Notes under the pieces: generated by a model
Databases searched by the model: none
The model's input: only the letters and a program-made list of their open reading frames with translations
What the model was told of the DNA's origin: nothing
From: Haloechinothrix alba
GTDB taxonomy: Bacteria; Actinomycetota; Actinomycetes; Mycobacteriales; Pseudonocardiaceae
Length of the DNA stretch: 64,000 nucleotides
NCBI RefSeq assembly: GCF_900188115.1
Contig: NZ_FZNW01000010.1
Coordinates: forward strand, 124,001 to 188,000
Reading direction: 5' to 3'
Translations under genes and position numbers: made by a program
Shown: positions 56,018 through 64,000 of the stretch, piece by piece
Layout: the number at the start of each line of letters is the position of its first letter
Numbering within the stretch: the stretch's first letter is position 1

Positions 56018-56883
56018 ACGGCGGCCTCCTCGCTGGTGAACCTGGTGACCTCGGCCTGGTAACGCTCCTCGTCCCCGGAGAGGAACCTGTCGACGAAGCG
56101 GGGCCATTCCTCCGGATCCTTGGCGGAGGCGGCGTAGTGGCGCTGGAAGCTCTCGTCGCGGCCGTAGTCGGGGGCGGCCGAGGTGAAGTGCGCCCCGTGC
56201 GGGGTCTGTACCACGCCGGTGACGGCGGAGCGGCTCAGCAGCAGCGACTGCACCGGCCCTTCCGCGGTGAGCTCGGAGGTGTCCACGACCCGCTCCGTAC
56301 TGACGAAACACCGGTCCGCTGCGAGAGCGAAGTCGTCGTCGAAGTACGGGTCCGGTCCGAGGTACTGCGCGTTGCCGCGCATGTCCGCCCTGTTGAGGTG
56401 CACGAGCGCGGCGTCCAGCCGTAGCGGGGGAACGGCGAGCAGTTCCTCGCCGTCGGAGTACGGCGACCGCACGGTGCGCAGCTCGGGGTTCACCGTGACC
56501 ACATCGGATCCGAGGCCCGCGCGGATCGGCAGGAACGGCAGGCGTTTCACCGCCGCGCTCAACCCGGCGTGGAACATGCCCTCGTCGTACTCGGCTACCT
56601 CGATCCGCCCGTCCTGCCGGGCCGCGGCGAAATGCGGGTCGAACGGGATCGAGTCGAGTGTGACGAATCCGAAGACGAGCCTGCGGATCTTGCCTGCCGA
56701 GGCGAGCAGGCCGACGTCGGGCCCGCCGTAGGAGACCACAGTGAGGTCGCGGAGGTTCGAGCGTAGTATCGCCCTGACCAGTGCCATCGGCTTGCGGCGC
56801 GAGCCCCACCCCCCGATGCCGATGGTCATCCCGTCGCGGAGTTCGGAGACCACCTCGTCCGCGGTCATGCGTTTGTCAATCAT
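56014..56883 (-). CDS. ipdA: COCHEA-CoA hydrolase alpha subunit IpdA
   Basis: Alpha subunit of the ring-C hydrolase. At 289 aa (Rv3551, 292) it starts IDKRMTADEVVSELRDGMTIGIGGWGSRRKPMALVRAI, then TVVSYGGPDVGLLASAGKIRRLVFGFVTLD, the acidic EVAEYDEGMF segment where the family's catalytic Glu lies, and SRSAVTGVVQTPHGAHFTSAAPDYGRDE. The ATG at 56883 has AGGAG five bases upstream and overlaps the echA20 stop by 4 bp. Confidence 0.93.
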   Translation of the reverse strand: MIDKRMTADEVVSELRDGMTIGIGGWGSRRKPMALVRAILRSNLRDLTVVSYGGPDVGLLASAGKIRRLVFGFVTLDSIPFDPHFAAARQDGRIEVAEYDEGMFHAGLSAAVKRLPFLPIRAGLGSDVVTVNPELRTVRSPYSDGEELLAVPPLRLDAALVHLNRADMRGNAQYLGPDPYFDDDFALAADRCFVSTERVVDTSELTAEGPVQSLLLSRSAVTGVVQTPHGAHFTSAAPDYGRDESFQRHYAASAKDPEEWPRFVDRFLSGDEERYQAEVTRFTSEEAAV

Positions 56884-57650
56884 CCCTGCTCCTGGTTGGA
56901 GTGTGCCGAGCCGAGGAACTCCTCGCGAGCGGAGTCGGAGACGCCCGCCAGGTTGAGCTCGAAGGTGAATCCCTGCTCGAAGCGGTAGCTGTGGTGGACC
57001 TGCTGGGGGTCGATGCCGTTGATGGCTTCCTTGGCCTTCCGGATCACTCGCGTGTCCTTCGCGGCGATGTCGCGTGCCACTTCCATCGCGGTCTCGTCGA
57101 GCTCGGCTCGCGGCGCGACCCGGAACACGGACCCGAAGTGGTGCAGCTGCTGTGACGTGACTGTGCTCGCCGTGAAGTAGAGCGTGCGCATCAGATGCTG
57201 GGGCACGAGCCTGGCGAGGTGGGTCGCCGCCCCGAGCGCCCCTCTGTCCACTTCGGGTAGTCCGAACGTGGCATCCTCGGAGGCCACTATGACGTCGGCA
57301 TTGCCGACCAGCCCGATACCGCCACCGAGGCAGTGCCCGTGCACGGAGGCGATGACGGGTACCGCGCAGTCGTAGACGGCCGAGAACGCGGCCGCACAAC
57401 CGTGGTTGGCGCCGATGAGAGCCGAGTAGCCGTCGCTCGCCTGGACCTCCTTGATGTCCACGCCTGCGTTGAACCCGCGGCCTTCGGCGCGCAGCACGAC
57501 GACGTGGCAGCCGGGATCCCTGCCGGCAGCCGTGATCTCCTCTGCGAGATCGAACCAGCCCTGCACAGTCAGGGCGTTCACCGGTGGCGCGTGCACCGTG
57601 ACGACCCGCACATGCGGTTCCGCCTCGACGACGCTTACGGGTGACGACAT
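56880..57650 (-). CDS. echA20: HIEC-CoA hydrolase EchA20
   Basis: Crotonase-fold ring-D hydrolase acting just before IpdAB. At 256 aa (Rv3550, 247) it has RAEGRGFNAGVDIKEVQA (first oxyanion strand) and ASVHGHCLGGGIGLVGNADVIVASEDATFGLPEVDRGALGAATHLARLVP (second). The ATG at 57650 has GGAGG six bases upstream. It is the first gene of echA20-ipdA-ipdB-ipdC, divergent from two SDR genes, with a KstR2-like site in the gap. Confidence 0.92.
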   Translation of the reverse strand: MSSPVSVVEAEPHVRVVTVHAPPVNALTVQGWFDLAEEITAAGRDPGCHVVVLRAEGRGFNAGVDIKEVQASDGYSALIGANHGCAAAFSAVYDCAVPVIASVHGHCLGGGIGLVGNADVIVASEDATFGLPEVDRGALGAATHLARLVPQHLMRTLYFTASTVTSQQLHHFGSVFRVAPRAELDETAMEVARDIAAKDTRVIRKAKEAINGIDPQQVHHSYRFEQGFTFELNLAGVSDSAREEFLGSAHSNQEQG

Positions 57651-57684
57651 ATCAGCCTCCGGCCTGTCCACACCTACCAAACCT

Positions 57685-57698
57685 AACACTTGCTTGGT
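57685..57698. promoter_or_regulatory. Candidate KstR2 box between echA20 and the SDR operon
   Basis: AACACTTGCTTGGT fits AnCAAGnnCTTGnT at eight of ten fixed positions; the right half is perfect. It lies 35 bp before echA20 and 72 bp before the SDR gene. Confidence 0.65.
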
Positions 57699-57769
57699 AC
57701 GTTATCAGGGTCATGCCGATCGGGATAGCCCGTAGTCGGCCGGAGCACGACACACGAGGAGGCGGGCCG

Positions 57770-58570
57770 ATGGCGCTGTCGTTGGGCCTGGAGGGAGCTG
57801 TAACGCTGGTGACGGGCGGTGCCCGCGGAGTGGGCGCCGGCATCGTGCGGACGTTCCTCCGGGCGGGAGCGACCGTGGTGACCTGCGCGCGCTCCGTTCC
57901 GGAGCAGCCGATCACCGCCGACGGCGCGAGCGCGGACTTCCGCAGCTGCGATGTCCGCGATCCCGAGCAGATCGACCAGCTCGTCACCGCGGTTGTGGAG
58001 CGCTACGGGCGGTTGGACGTGCTGGTCAACAACGCCGGAGGTTCCCCCTTCGCGGAGGCGGCAACGGCATCGACACGGTTCCACGACAAGGTCGTCGAGC
58101 TGAACCTGCTGGCTCCGTTACGCGCCGCGCAGCGCGCGCACGCCGCTATGGACGACCAGGACACCGGCGGCGTGATCGTCAACATCAGCAGCGTCAGCGG
58201 CACACGCCCGTCACCCGGTACGGCGGCTTACGGGGCGGCCAAGGCTGGACTCGACAACCTGACAGCCAGCCTGGCCGTCGAGTGGGCGCCGAGGGTACGG
58301 GTGAACGCGCTCGACGTCGGGATGGTGCGCACCGAGCAGGCCGAGCTGCACTACGGGGACTCCGACGGGGTCGCCGCGGTGGGAGCGACCGTCCCGTTGG
58401 GACGCCTGGCCGAGCCGGAGGAGATCGGGCAGTGCGCCGCATTCCTGGCCTCGCCACTGGCGTCGTATGTCAGCGGCGCGACGCTGGCCGTACACGGGGG
58501 CGGGGAACGCCCGGCATTTCTCGACGCGGCGACGGCCCACGTAGCCGACAAGCAGCAACAAGCACACTGA
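57770..58570 (+). CDS. Short-chain dehydrogenase (Rv3549c-like)
   Basis: SDR of 266 aa. The cofactor loop is VTGGARGVGAGIVR, followed by DVLVNNAGGSPF and the catalytic NISSVSGTRPSPGTAAYGAAKAG (Ser, Tyr, Lys), then the late block RVNALDVGMVRTEQAELHYGDSDGVAAVG. The ATG at 57770 has GAGGAGG upstream. In M. tuberculosis Rv3549c is divergent from echA20 in the same way, so it likely oxidises or reduces a CoA-bound ring-C/D or side-chain intermediate; its exact substrate is not established. Nine bases before the next SDR gene. Confidence 0.86.
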   Translation: MALSLGLEGAVTLVTGGARGVGAGIVRTFLRAGATVVTCARSVPEQPITADGASADFRSCDVRDPEQIDQLVTAVVERYGRLDVLVNNAGGSPFAEAATASTRFHDKVVELNLLAPLRAAQRAHAAMDDQDTGGVIVNISSVSGTRPSPGTAAYGAAKAGLDNLTASLAVEWAPRVRVNALDVGMVRTEQAELHYGDSDGVAAVGATVPLGRLAEPEEIGQCAAFLASPLASYVSGATLAVHGGGERPAFLDAATAHVADKQQQAH

Positions 58571-58579
58571 GGAGTGAGC

Positions 58580-59485
58580 ATGAGCGGAATCACCGACGGC
58601 AGGGTCGCCATCGTGACGGGTGCCGGCCGGGGAATCGGACGGGCGCACGCGCTGGCGTTCGCGAGGGAAGGCGCCGCGGTGGTCGTCAACGACGTGGGCG
58701 TGGCGCTCGACGGGCAAGGGGAGTCCGTCGGTCCCGCGCAGCAGGTCGTCGACGAGATCGAGGCGCTGGGCGGCAAGGCGGTGGCCAACACCGACGATGT
58801 GGCGGACTGGCAGGGGGCGAGCAACCTCATCTCCACCGCGCTGGACACCTACGGGCGGCTCGACGTGCTGGTGAACAACGCGGGGTTCCTGCGCGACCGG
58901 ATGTTGGTCAACCTGGACGAGCAGGACTGGGACGCGGTGATCCGGGTGCACCTGAAAGGGCATTTCGCCACGATGCGGCACGCTGCGGCGCACTGGCGGG
59001 CGGAGAGCAAGGCCGGCAGGCAGCCGGATGCCCGGATCATCAACACCAGTTCCGGGGCCGGGTTGCTCGGCAGCATCGGTCAGGGCAACTACTCCGCGGC
59101 CAAGGCGGGGATCTGCGGGCTGACGATCGTTGCCGCGGCCGAGTTCGCCCGGTACGGGGTGACGGTGAACGCGATCGCCCCGTCCGCCCGCACGCGCATG
59201 ACCGAGCAGGCGTTCGCGGACGACATGGCCGCGCCCGAGGCCGGGTTCGACGCGATGGCCGCGGAGAACATCTCCCCGCTGGTCGTCTGGCTCGGCAGCG
59301 GTGAGTCGGGCGGCGTCACAGGGCGTGTCTTCGAGGTGGAGGGCAGTACCGTGTCGTTGGCCGAGGGATGGAACCACGGCCCGGCGCGGGACAAGGGCGC
59401 TCGCTGGGAGCCTGCCGAGCTCGGCCCCGTCGTGGCCGAGCTCATCGCCGAAGGAACGGACCCGGAACCCGTCTACGGCACCTGA
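58580..59485 (+). CDS. Short-chain dehydrogenase (Rv3548c-like)
   Basis: SDR of 301 aa, longer than the classical 250 because of a C-terminal extension with GRVFEVEGSTVSLAEGWNHGP and AELIAEGTDPEPVYGT; this type occurs in the MFE-2/17-beta-HSD4 group. Cofactor motif VTGAGRGIGRAHALAFAREGA, acidic VNDVGVALDGQGES, and catalytic NTSSGAGLLGSIGQGNYSAAKAG. ATG at 58580 with GAGGAG five bases upstream. It probably acts as 3-hydroxyacyl-CoA dehydrogenase on steroid side-chain or ring-derived CoA esters. The operon ends at a palindromic repeat. Confidence 0.86.
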   Translation: MSGITDGRVAIVTGAGRGIGRAHALAFAREGAAVVVNDVGVALDGQGESVGPAQQVVDEIEALGGKAVANTDDVADWQGASNLISTALDTYGRLDVLVNNAGFLRDRMLVNLDEQDWDAVIRVHLKGHFATMRHAAAHWRAESKAGRQPDARIINTSSGAGLLGSIGQGNYSAAKAGICGLTIVAAAEFARYGVTVNAIAPSARTRMTEQAFADDMAAPEAGFDAMAAENISPLVVWLGSGESGGVTGRVFEVEGSTVSLAEGWNHGPARDKGARWEPAELGPVVAELIAEGTDPEPVYGT

Positions 59486-59506
59486 CCCGCCCTCGTGCCG
59501 GGTCGT

Positions 59507-59586
59507 GCTGAATGACGCTTTCAGTCCGCTGGACGGACTGAAAGCGTCATTCAGCCTTCCTCATGGAGCGAAAGCGTCATTCAGCA
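59507..59586. repeat. Dispersed palindromic repeat, family A copy 2 (SDR/fadA5)
   Basis: GCTGAATGACGCTTTCAGTC at 59507 forms a perfect 21-bp stem with 59535-59555 across a 7-nt loop; a further inverted copy (GAGCGAAAGCGTCATTCAGC) lies at 59566. It occupies nearly the whole gap between the convergent SDR and fadA5 genes. Confidence 0.92.
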
Positions 59587-59588
59587 CA

Positions 59589-60887
<1,299 letters not shown>

Positions 60888-60943
60888 TTAACAGGTTTCA
60901 CTCCACGTCTTCACTTTGCCGGGTGCATGTGCTTCAATCGTGG

Positions 60944-60957
60944 TAGAACGTGTTCCA
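60944..60957. promoter_or_regulatory. KstR box of cyp125
   Basis: TAGAACGTGTTCCA matches the consensus except one right-arm base, 55 bp before cyp125. Confidence 0.82.
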
Positions 60958-61011
60958 TTCATGCTGAGTATGGGCTGCTTCAGGTGCAGCGCGACCCCGT
61001 AGGAGGTAGCC

Positions 61012-62238
61012 GTGGCAACTCCGTCGATACCCGCGAGCTTCGACTTCACCGACCCCGACCTGTACACCCAGCGGATACCCCTCGAGGAGTTCGCCGAGCT
61101 GCGGCGCGCAGCGCCGGTGTGGTGGAATCCCCAGCCGGCGGGCGTGAGCGGTTTCGACGACGGCGGCTACTGGGTCGTGACCAAGCTGGAGGACGTCAAA
61201 CAGATCTCCAAGAATCCGGAGCTGTTCTCCTCGTGGGAGAACACCGCGGTGATCCGGTTCAACGGCGACATCTCGCGCGAGGAGATCGAGCTGCAGCGCG
61301 CCATGATGGTCAACATGGATCCGCCGCAGCACACCAAGGCACGCCGGATCGTGTCGAAGGGGTTCACCCCGCGGGCCGTGGAGAGCCTCCGGGAGGCCCT
61401 CAACAACCGGGCGCGCGCGATCGTGCAGGAAGCGAAGAAGCAGGGCAGCGGTGACTTCGTCGAGCAGGTCGCCTGCGAGCTGCCGCTGCAGGCCATCGCC
61501 GAGTTGCTCGGGGTGCCCCAGGAGGATCGGGGCAAGATCTTCGAGTGGTCCAACGAGATGATCAGCTACGACGACCCCGAGTACGAGATCGATCCGGTCA
61601 ACGCCTCCACCGAGATCCTGAGTTACGCGGCGAACATGTCCGCCGAACGCCAGGAGTGCCCGGTCGACGACATCGTGACCAAGCTGGTCAACGCCGATAT
61701 CGACGGCGAGTCGCTCGATCAGGACGAGTTCGGCTTCTTCGTCATCCTGCTTGCCGTCGCGGGCAACGAGACGACTCGCAACGCGATCACGCACGGGATG
61801 AAGGCTTTCCTGGAGCATCCGGAGCAGTGGGAGCTGTTCAAGGAGCAGCGCCCGAAGACGGCTGCCGACGAGATCGTCCGCTGGGCGACACCGGTGATGG
61901 TCTTCCAGCGCACAGCCACCGCCGACACCGAGCTCGGGGGCCAGCAGATCAAGGCGGGCCAGCGCGTCGGCATGTTCTACAGCTCGGCCAACTTCGACGA
62001 GGACGCCTTCGACGAGCCCATGAAGTTCGACATCATGCGTGACCCGAACCCGCATGTCGGCTTCGGTGGGACGGGGACGCACTACTGCCTCGGTGCCAAC
62101 CTCGCCCGCCTGGAGATCGATCTGATGTTCAACGCGATCGCGGACGAGATGCCCGACATCCGGGAGGTCTCCGAGCCCGTCCGGCTACGCTCCGGCTGGC
62201 TCAACGGCATCAAGCACTACCAGGTCGCCTACTCGTAA
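61012..62238 (+). CDS. cyp125: Cytochrome P450 CYP125, steroid C26(27)-monooxygenase
   Basis: Oxidises the terminal side-chain carbon of cholesterol/cholestenone to start side-chain degradation. At 408 aa (CYP125A1, 433; a shorter N-terminus). The I-helix motif is AVAGNETTRNAI, the E-x-x-R pair is in ADEIVRW, and the haem loop GFGGTGTHYCLG gives Cys359 as the iron ligand. The start IPASFDFTDPDLYTQRIPLEEFAELRR is typical of CYP125. GTG start with GGAGG upstream. CYP142 is a distant alternative; the divergent arrangement with fadA5 supports CYP125. Confidence 0.93.
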   Translation: MATPSIPASFDFTDPDLYTQRIPLEEFAELRRAAPVWWNPQPAGVSGFDDGGYWVVTKLEDVKQISKNPELFSSWENTAVIRFNGDISREEIELQRAMMVNMDPPQHTKARRIVSKGFTPRAVESLREALNNRARAIVQEAKKQGSGDFVEQVACELPLQAIAELLGVPQEDRGKIFEWSNEMISYDDPEYEIDPVNASTEILSYAANMSAERQECPVDDIVTKLVNADIDGESLDQDEFGFFVILLAVAGNETTRNAITHGMKAFLEHPEQWELFKEQRPKTAADEIVRWATPVMVFQRTATADTELGGQQIKAGQRVGMFYSSANFDEDAFDEPMKFDIMRDPNPHVGFGGTGTHYCLGANLARLEIDLMFNAIADEMPDIREVSEPVRLRSGWLNGIKHYQVAYS

Positions 62239-62255
62239 CGTACACGCTGGTACAC

Positions 62256-62334
62256 GCTGAATGACGCTTTCAGTCCATTACGTGGACTGAAAGCGTCATT
62301 CAGCGTTCCGTGTGGAGTGAAGGCGTCATTCAGC
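62256..62334. repeat. Dispersed palindromic repeat, family A copy 3 (cyp125/ltp3)
   Basis: GCTGAATGACGCTTTCAGTC at 62256 pairs perfectly over 21 bp with 62284-62304 across a 7-nt loop; a further inverted copy (GAGTGAAGGCGTCATTCAGC) lies at 62315. The ltp3 stop codon (62330-62332) is inside this last copy. Confidence 0.92.
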
Positions 62335-63496
62335 CCACCGGCTTGTCCGCCCCGACGAGCCACATCGCGAAGTACTGGGAACCGCCACCGTAGGCGTGAC
62401 CGACGGCCTTGCGGGCGCCGTCGACCTGGTAGTCACCGGCACGCCCCATGACCTGCTTGGCAGCCTCCGCGCAGCGCAGCATGCCGGACGCGCCGATGGG
62501 GTTGGTACAGAGCACGCCCCCTGACGGGTTCACCGGCAACGTGCCGTCCAGCGCCGTCGCACCCGACTCGGTGAGCTTCCAGCCAGAGCCCTCCTCGGTG
62601 AATCCCAGGTTCTCCAGCCACATCGGCTCGAACCAGGAGAACGGCACGTACAGCTCGGCGACGTCGATCTCGGAGAGGGGATCGGTGATGCCCGCCGCCT
62701 TCCAGAGGGCGGCCGCGGCGTCCTTGCCTGCCTGGGGGTTCACCTGGTCCCTGCCTGCGAACGTGGTCGGCTCGGTACGCATCGCGGTGCCGTGCACCCA
62801 CGCCGCGCCGCCGTCGACCGCATCGCCGGCCGCCTCGTCACCCAGCACCATCGCGCACGCCCCGTCCGAGGACGGGCAGGTCTCGTCGTAGCGGATCGGG
62901 TCCCACAGCATCTGCGAGGCGCGAACGGAATCGAAGGTGATGTCCTCCTGCCGCAGGTGGGCGTAAGGGTTGAGGGCGCCGTTGCGCCGGTCCTTCACCG
63001 CCACGAGGGCCCCGATGTGGTCGGGGGCGTCGGTGCGCCGGATGTAGGACCGCACGTGCGGGGCGAAGTAGCCCCCCGCACCCGCGCCGACCGGCATGGA
63101 GAACGGCGGGGCGATGGACAGCGCCCACATCGCGTTGGACTCGGACTGCTTCTCGTAGGCCACGGTCAGCACCCGGCGGTGCACCCCGGACTGTACGAGA
63201 CTGGCAGCCACGAGAGCGGTGGACCCGCCGACGGAACCCGCCGTGTGCACCCGCAGCAGCGGCTTGCCGTTCGCGCCGAGCGCGTCCGCGAGGAACAGCT
63301 CCGGCATCATGACACCCTCGAACAGGTCCGGTGCCTTGCCCAGCACGACCGCGTCGATGTCGGACCATTCGACCCGGGCGTCGCGCATCGCGCGGTCGAC
63401 GGCCTCCCGCAGCAGGCCCGGCATCGACACGTCGGTGCGCTTGGTGGTGTGGTGGGTCTGTCCCGTGCCGAGTACGGCTGCTCGCTGCTTGGTCAT
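62330..63496 (-). CDS. ltp3: Thiolase-like lipid-transfer protein Ltp3
   Basis: A 388-aa thiolase-fold protein (Rv3523, 394). AAVLGTGQTHHTTKRTDVSMPGLLREAVDRAM, GKAPDLFEGVMMPELFLADALG, VHTAGSVGGSTALVAASLVQSG, EKQSESNAMWALSI, ASQMLWDPIRYDETCPSSDGACAMVLG and AELYVPFSWFEPMWLENLGF follow Ltp3 closely. The thiolase nucleophile position holds TAGSVGG rather than a Cys, so it is an aldolase-type enzyme. Ltp3/Ltp4 probably cleave branched C24 sterol side chains with a DUF35 partner, which is not in the window. Its ATG overlaps the stop of ltp4. Confidence 0.9.
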   Translation of the reverse strand: MTKQRAAVLGTGQTHHTTKRTDVSMPGLLREAVDRAMRDARVEWSDIDAVVLGKAPDLFEGVMMPELFLADALGANGKPLLRVHTAGSVGGSTALVAASLVQSGVHRRVLTVAYEKQSESNAMWALSIAPPFSMPVGAGAGGYFAPHVRSYIRRTDAPDHIGALVAVKDRRNGALNPYAHLRQEDITFDSVRASQMLWDPIRYDETCPSSDGACAMVLGDEAAGDAVDGGAAWVHGTAMRTEPTTFAGRDQVNPQAGKDAAAALWKAAGITDPLSEIDVAELYVPFSWFEPMWLENLGFTEEGSGWKLTESGATALDGTLPVNPSGGVLCTNPIGASGMLRCAEAAKQVMGRAGDYQVDGARKAVGHAYGGGSQYFAMWLVGADKPVG

Positions 63497-64000
63497 CGGA
63501 TGCCCTCCAATACCGTGACAAGGTTCTGCTGCAGCGCCGGCCCGCTCGTGGCGTGCGCGAGGACCTTGCCTGCCGTGCCGTCGATGATCTGCTTGGCGGC
63601 CTCGCCGATCCGGGTGAGGCCGGCGGCGAACATCGGGTTCGCGGCCAGCGCACCGCCGGAGGGGTTGACGCGGACGCCGGAGTCCAGCCCGAGCGCTTCG
63701 CGCAGGATCAGCTCCTGGTGGGTGAACGGCGCGTGCAGCTCGGCGAGCTCGACGCCGTCGATGCCCGCGGCCGCGGCCGCCGCGCGCGTGGACGGGGAGT
63801 CGGTCAGGTCCCTCGAGCCGAGCGACGGCGAGTCAATCCGGTGCTCGAACCCGGTGATCACCGCCGGGCGGTCGACGATCTCGCGGGCGCGTTCCTCGGC
63901 GGCGAGCACGACCACCGACGCCCCGTCGGTGACGGGGGCGATGTCGTGCGCGCGCAGCGGATCGGCCACCACAGGGTTGGCGAGCAGCTCGGCGACCTCG
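63493..64000 (-). CDS. ltp4: Thiolase-like lipid-transfer protein Ltp4 (3' part only)
   Basis: The last 168 or so codons; the start lies beyond the right edge. Visible are ADPLRAHDIAPVTDGASVVVLAAEERA, GIDGVELAELHAPFTHQELILREALGLDSG, VNPSGGALAANPMFAAGLTRIGEAAKQI and ATSGPALQQNLVTVLEGIR, all typical of the Ltp4 (Rv3522) type. The NPSGGALAANP block is the Ltp counterpart of the thiolase [10 protein letters not shown] motif. The stop overlaps the ltp3 start (ATGA), the same order as Rv3522-Rv3523. Confidence 0.85.
   Translation of the reverse strand, partial: EVAELLANPVVADPLRAHDIAPVTDGASVVVLAAEERAREIVDRPAVITGFEHRIDSPSLGSRDLTDSPSTRAAAAAAGIDGVELAELHAPFTHQELILREALGLDSGVRVNPSGGALAANPMFAAGLTRIGEAAKQIIDGTAGKVLAHATSGPALQQNLVTVLEGIR

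Overview
The window is high-GC DNA from a free-living actinobacterium. Gene content (integration host factor mIHF, F420-type nitroreductase, both TetR sterol regulators KstR and KstR2, WS/DGAT acyltransferase) and codon style fit Mycobacteriales/Pseudonocardiales. Non-mycobacterial gene order, missing PPE genes and abundant palindromic intergenic repeats make Pseudonocardiaceae (Amycolatopsis/Prauserella/Saccharomonospora-like) the best guess, but sequence reading alone cannot prove it. About 85% of the window can be assigned to recognisable families.

Region 1 (1-14445) is mostly general or accessory: an ABC-2 exporter, an AlkK-like acyl-CoA ligase, mIHF with a strong terminator, an isochorismate synthase followed by a DapA-fold aldolase, a four-gene operon (enoyl-CoA hydratase, acyl-CoA ligase, TetR regulator, Sfp-type phosphopantetheinyl transferase), a GNAT acetyltransferase, a DtxR/MntR-type regulator, an Asp/Glu racemase, and an SRPBCC-ArsR-DinB operon behind two palindromes.

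Region 2 (14620-37974) holds KstR and many genes of sterol side-chain and A/B-ring degradation. It runs kstR plus a Ddn-like gene; fadE34; a lipase/WS-DGAT pair; a methyltransferase; the igr-type operon chsE1-chsE2-chsH2-chsH1-ltp2; a vapBC module beside a decayed AhpD gene; the operon kstD-kshA-small protein-kshB-chsH3; and divergently hsaA-hsaD-hsaC-hsaB. Candidate KstR boxes (core AAC-N2-GTT) lie in front of most of these units.

Region 3 (38017-43685) interrupts the catabolic genes. A KstR-like box precedes a glycosyltransferase-methyltransferase-(alpha/alpha)6-barrel protein operon of unknown product, convergent with a second methyltransferase. A DinB protein bracketed by two palindromic repeats and a secreted trypsin-like protease follow.

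Region 4 (43677-64000) is the C/D-ring (HIP) regulon plus the last side-chain genes. It contains fadD3-echA-fadE31-fadE32-fadE33 divergent from fadE30-ipdF-kstR2-fadA6 with a perfect KstR2 box between them; echA20-ipdA-ipdB-ipdC divergent from two SDR genes with a weaker KstR2 box; and fadA5 divergent from cyp125 with two KstR boxes. At the edge are ltp3 and the 3' part of ltp4. Together CYP125, FadE34, ChsE1/E2, ChsH1/H2/H3, Ltp2 and FadA5 shorten the side chain; KstD, KshA/B and HsaA-D open rings A and B; FadD3, FadE30-33, EchA20, IpdA-F and FadA6 take apart rings C and D. Not in this window: mce4 uptake genes, hsaEFG, fadE26/27, fadD19/17 and hsd4A.

Structural oddities are four near-identical 72-bp tandem units that begin inside the fadE30 stop region; a dispersed palindromic repeat between convergent genes that donates stop codons to fadA6 and ltp3; and a second palindromic family flanking the DinB gene.
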